From NCBI GenBank assembly GCA_045126515.1, contig JBGVOM010000126.1:47334-111333 (forward strand): 64,000 nt of DNA, given 5' to 3'. Below the pieces are notes generated by a model, which was not told the DNA's origin, did no database searches, and saw only the letters and a list, made by a program, of their open reading frames with translations. This DNA is from RUG11237 sp045126515 (lineage in GTDB: Bacteria; Bacillota; Clostridia; Lachnospirales; Lachnospiraceae). How positions within the stretch are numbered: the stretch's first letter is position 1; every line of letters starts with the position of its first letter. This document shows, in pieces, positions 61,235 to 64,000 of the stretch. The translations under genes were made by a program, and so were the position numbers.

Positions 61235-61612
61235 CACACCAACTCCAATCAAATATCATCACAGACCAACCAGTAAAGGTCAGCCAAAATATGCCAAGTT
61301 CCAATAACTACACCCAGATAGTTCCTAAAATTCGCTAACGATACCACAGAACCCACCAGTACAGCCATAGTTCCTAAACCAGTACGAATAGGAACTATAA
61401 CCCAAAGCCGTAATTCGACCAGTTTTCGATTTTGCACCACAGTAGCAGTAGTACGCACCAAAGAGCGTAAAACGCAACGTAGGGCATTGTGTGCAGGCGT
61501 GAGGGGCAAGCCAAGCGGAAACCGCAAGACCATACCCCAAAGGCAGGAGCAGAACAAAAAACTGCAAATTTACCCCACAACCAATACGCACTGCCAAACT
61601 TACCAGTACCAA
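61235..61612 (-). other. Compositionally odd interval between the two recombinase genes
   Basis: Here the plus strand is poor in T and rich in C/A, unlike its surroundings. All three minus frames have long open stretches. One (61325-61612) continues the serine recombinase frame directly after its TGA. The motif atagttccta occurs at 61318-61327 and 61367-61376 and inverted at 61389-61398, the latter two forming a 10-bp stem with a 12-base loop. No gene is convincing; recombination sites or a structured RNA are possible. Confidence 0.4.
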
Positions 61613-62074
61613 TCAGCTACCACGTTTTAACACACCATCCGTAGAAAACAGATGTGCCAGAATATCAAGGTTTATCATCTCGAAGCACCGATAGGCATAC
61701 TCCCACTGGGAATCACTCATCTTAAAACCTTGTACCATCATGCCCTTTGCTTTCTGCTCACTCTCCACCATACTGGCAATTACTTTGGCAACTGCAGGTC
61801 TCCACTGCTTACCATTGCCAATATCAAGATACGGTTCAGCTACAAAATGAAGAACGATACCCCTTTCATGACAGAACCTTGCAAAAGTATACACCTGCCG
61901 AACTGACGCAAAACGATTACAGCTAACTGTATAAACTACATCTCCAGTCTCTAACACTGATGTAAGTGCACCAAGACTTCCAGCATTGTAAATGTTATTA
62001 ACACGAATCTTCTTACTTCTGAAAAACACCTTTGTTGTATCATCATCAAGTGATGATATAAATCCATAAATCAT
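61613..62074 (-). CDS. Serine recombinase catalytic domain, no DNA-binding domain
   Basis: 153 residues of the resolvase/invertase catalytic fold. The catalytic serine is in IYGFISSLDDD. The motif region is GALTSVLETGDVVYTVSCNRFASVR, split here as ALTSVLETGDVVYTV and NRFASVRQVYTFA. It stops with TGA before any HTH domain, so DNA binding must come from elsewhere or from readthrough. ATG 62074 has GGAGG 9 bases upstream. The next codon after the stop begins a further 95-codon open stretch. Confidence 0.75.
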   Translation of the reverse strand: MIYGFISSLDDDTTKVFFRSKKIRVNNIYNAGSLGALTSVLETGDVVYTVSCNRFASVRQVYTFARFCHERGIVLHFVAEPYLDIGNGKQWRPAVAKVIASMVESEQKAKGMMVQGFKMSDSQWEYAYRCFEMINLDILAHLFSTDGVLKRGS

Positions 62075-62988
62075 AAACACAAGCCTCCTTTTCATTGTTG
62101 GTAAACTTATGCCTATATGCGTCATTCTGAAAACAGTCTGTAGTTTCCAAAGTTCCTTAAAGTCGGCAGGAAATGTTTAAAAGATTTGTTTAAATTTATA
62201 CACTTTTTCATCTTGTTTCTTGATACCACACTTCTTACTTCAGAAAATACGCCAAAAATCGAGCATATACAAAAATTCAAATATCATGATAAAAGGAATA
62301 TTATGCGGATTTATGGAACTATACAGTATCGGTGGATGAGCAGGTTATTGAAGATATTGGTTTGATTGATATTCGAAAAATCAGAATGAATCAAAACAGA
62401 GGTGTGATGTTAGGAAGTGCGGATTAAGATTGGAGAATTTCGGTGGTATCAGATGCAGATAGTATCAGATTGCTGGGGATTATCCATCATTGTCAAAGTT
62501 GTCTGTATTTATGAGACCCCAGCGAATTGTTTGTGAGCTGTCTGTGAATGTCATAATCCATCTTGAAGTGAAACTTAATTACGAGAAAATCTAAGAAAAT
62601 AGCTAGATTTCTAAAGTAAAAAGGGCTCCTGTAATATCTTTGAAAGTAAAATCAAAAGAATCCGATATCGTCTTAATGACAAAAATCTGTATGTGATTTA
62701 CCGCCTTTCGAAGCAATATTTGAGTCGAAATTACCGCTTTTTTGACCAATTTTTATGTCTGAAATATCGCTTTTTTATGACTGTTTTTCATAAAAATGTT
62801 CGCAGATTATTATAATATTTTCACGGAAAAACGCACCCTTTCGCAACATTTTTATGTTACTAAGAGTGCGTTACATTAGCATATTATATTTACAATATTC
62901 ATTCGCATATCAAAGAAAATATACTAAATCAGAGATATTTTCCAACTGTAAAAAATCTCCGACTAAAGTAATGTATTTTTGTTTACAC
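62075..62988. other. Interval without a recognised gene
   Basis: About 900 bases of A/T-rich sequence. An unanchored 43-codon plus frame (62298-62429) ends EDIGLIDIRKIRMNQNRGVM..., perhaps a gene remnant. Partial repeats around 62695-62790 (ttaccgc...ttt) are weak. Nothing else is supported apart from the hairpin listed at 62830. Confidence 0.5.
62830..62872 (-). terminator. Hairpin downstream of the immunity gene
   Basis: Arms aacgcaccctt and aagagtgcgtt (one G-U) at 62830-62840 and 62862-62872, about 115 bases after the immunity stop, with A/T-rich flanks. It could end the toxin/immunity transcript. Confidence 0.45.
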
Positions 62989-63492
62989 TTACTCTGTTAT
63001 CTTTCCATCTTCCAAGAAAAGTATGTATCCTTCACCATCATCACAGAGAATTGAAATTTTGGCATCATCAATTATATTATATTCAACAATTATATCTCTA
63101 AATCCCATTTTCCATTTCTGCTTTTCTGCACAATAACAGTATACATCTAATTCGCATATTACACATATATAGTTTTTGTTTGTATCATAGCATAATTCAT
63201 AAAATAAAGATTGCAAATTTTCATTAACTATTACCTTGTTTTTGTATGTATCAATACACAGAAATTTCTTTCCAAAACCCAAATATAATAGTGTACCATC
63301 TCTAGAATATTGAAAATCTAATGCAACACCATAATCATAATATGCTATTCCTAGCTTTCGATTATTTTCAAAATTAACAATCAAAAAGGTATTCTGCATA
63401 TCATCACATAAAATCAAGTGTTCTTTATCAACTTGGTTTTCCAACTCACCCAAATTTTCCACTTTTTTCACATGAATATTAACTTGTTCCAT
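62989..63492 (-). CDS. Probable immunity protein (167 aa)
   Basis: A soluble 167-residue protein with no signal peptide, rich in beta strands (LGIAYYDYGVALDFQYSRDG, KKFLCIDTYKNKVIV, YNIIDDAKISILCDDGEGYI). It has a repeated G/D turn pattern like small beta-propeller immunity proteins. It starts 1 base after the toxin stop, behind AAAGGAGG, the classic toxin-immunity layout. No family name could be assigned. Confidence 0.65.
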   Translation of the reverse strand: MEQVNIHVKKVENLGELENQVDKEHLILCDDMQNTFLIVNFENNRKLGIAYYDYGVALDFQYSRDGTLLYLGFGKKFLCIDTYKNKVIVNENLQSLFYELCYDTNKNYICVICELDVYCYCAEKQKWKMGFRDIIVEYNIIDDAKISILCDDGEGYILFLEDGKITE

Positions 63493-63493
63493 C

Positions 63494-64000
63494 CTAGTTT
63501 CCTCCTTTAACTATAACAGTTAACAATCTATTACCATCCCATACTGATTCGACCATAACAGCACCTCCTGGTCCCATTAATAAGCTTTCTCTAGTAGTTG
63601 CTGTATATTCCACAACTGGTTTACCTGGTAATTCTTTTGCAATATAACTTCTAACCTCAACATTACTAATGTTGGTTGGGTCTTTAAGCACATTATTTAA
63701 ATGATTAGAAATATATTCTCTTCCAGATGGAGTATTATGAATACCTATTTTCTGTAATTCTGCTTGCATTGCCTTAGAACGTTCGATATTATGCTTATTT
63801 CCAGAAGCCTTTCCAAATAAATAATCTAATTTATTTCCTAAATCAGCCTTACTACCACCCTCATTATCACCTTTTTTCTTCTCATTATCTGGCTTTCTCG
63901 AACCCTTATTCGTCTGGTTTCCCTGTTGGTAAGATTGCTTATTCTTTTGGCCTTGAAGATATCTGTCAGCCGCTCTCTTTCCCTGATTTTTCTTAATCAA
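63494..64000 (-). CDS. Polymorphic toxin C-terminus, N-terminal part beyond window
   Basis: The visible 168 residues start inside a basic, Gln/Asn/Lys-rich linker (about 1-60) and end in a compact domain (about 60-168) with NKLDYLFGKASGNKHNIERS, IGIHNTPSGREYI, RESLLMGPGGAVMVESVWDG. I recall this LDYLFGKA...HNIERS...GPGG pattern as a toxin domain of contact-dependent and secreted toxins, mode of action unknown. Immunity follows directly. The trafficking domain lies beyond the right edge. Confidence 0.7.
   Translation of the reverse strand: MIKKNQGKRAADRYLQGQKNKQSYQQGNQTNKGSRKPDNEKKKGDNEGGSKADLGNKLDYLFGKASGNKHNIERSKAMQAELQKIGIHNTPSGREYISNHLNNVLKDPTNISNVEVRSYIAKELPGKPVVEYTATTRESLLMGPGGAVMVESVWDGNRLLTVIVKGGN

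Noticed and set aside
61249..61612. Overlapping minus-strand small frames starting MFCSCLW, MVLVSLA and MWGKFAV
   Set aside because: Three frames are open at once because of skewed composition. None has a ribosome site or a recognisable fold.
57569..61615. TGA read as tryptophan in this organism (IS110, toxin remnant, serine recombinase readthrough)
   Set aside because: Three in-frame TGA codons at plausible Trp or readthrough positions are suggestive. But the conserved StiP gene ends at a natural length with TGA, TGG is used for Trp throughout, and the toxin frame also contains TAA. Point mutations in decaying mobile genes explain it more simply.
62298..62429. Plus-strand 43-codon frame ending EDIGLIDIRKIRMNQN-type sequence
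   Set aside because: It looks protein-like but has no start, ribosome site or match I recognise, so it is noted only as a possible remnant.

Overview
The window reads as chromosomal DNA from a low-GC Gram-positive anaerobe of the class Clostridia, most likely a Lachnospiraceae member. The support is indirect: long-form HPF next to secA, the ftsE-ftsX-PcsB-like-ctpA cell-wall block, small Lachnospiraceae-type proteins (a six-Cys 57-residue protein, a YjfB motility peptide), AGGAGG-type ribosome sites, and TAA/TAG stops almost everywhere. FliB and YjfB suggest a flagellated lineage or one that was. Genus cannot be fixed from the sequence alone.

Layout. 1-18.9 kb is mostly core: secA (cut by the left edge), hpf, ctpA, an M23 hydrolase, ftsX, ftsE, a CdaR/PucR-type regulator, RidA, a CvfB-like S1 protein, an acyl-ACP thioesterase, tRNA-Gln(CUG), an RlmI-like methyltransferase, a cyclophilin lipoprotein, an MraY-like transferase, a transglutaminase-like surface protein and a MATE pump. 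18.9-31.7 kb carries an Rrf2/IscR-type regulator, a membrane protein/secreted protein/PadR cassette, a HAD, Ogt with an XRE/DUF2975 pair, a second transglutaminase-like surface protein, FapA and two PH-domain membrane proteins.

31.8-45.5 kb is a tellurium-type (Ter) stress system in two divergent operons. The minus operon runs Ca2+/cation exchanger, YceG-like/HtrA-type protease fusion, rhomboid, YceG-like protein, TelA, three TerD proteins, then a HAD phosphatase and FliB. The plus operon runs an HpcH/citrate-lyase-like enzyme, a TRSP phosphoribosyltransferase and a StiP-family protein, the predicted small-molecule arm. 45.6-55.5 kb is catabolic: a class-I glutamine amidotransferase, an AraC regulator, then a minus-strand operon RidA, Fe-alcohol dehydrogenase, ornithine-cyclodeaminase homologue, HcnA/HcnB/BFD/HcnC-type oxidase subunits and an APC permease. 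Its gene content resembles opine oxidase plus ornithine cyclodeaminase.

55.6-64 kb is accessory: a PP2C-like phosphatase, a membrane protein, decayed polymorphic-toxin cassettes with immunity genes, an IS110 element whose transposase is broken by one stop codon and which has a hairpin-rich leader (bridge-RNA candidate), a minimal tyrosine recombinase, a catalytic-domain-only serine recombinase, and a toxin/immunity pair running off the right edge.

The most unusual structure is a dispersed family of large hairpins: three ~200-nt copies (25.1, 47.35 and 47.65 kb), a short derivative (2.2 kb) and two solo ends (11.5, 39.7 kb). Their 34-35-nt arms differ between copies yet stay self-complementary, while the centre is conserved in sequence.
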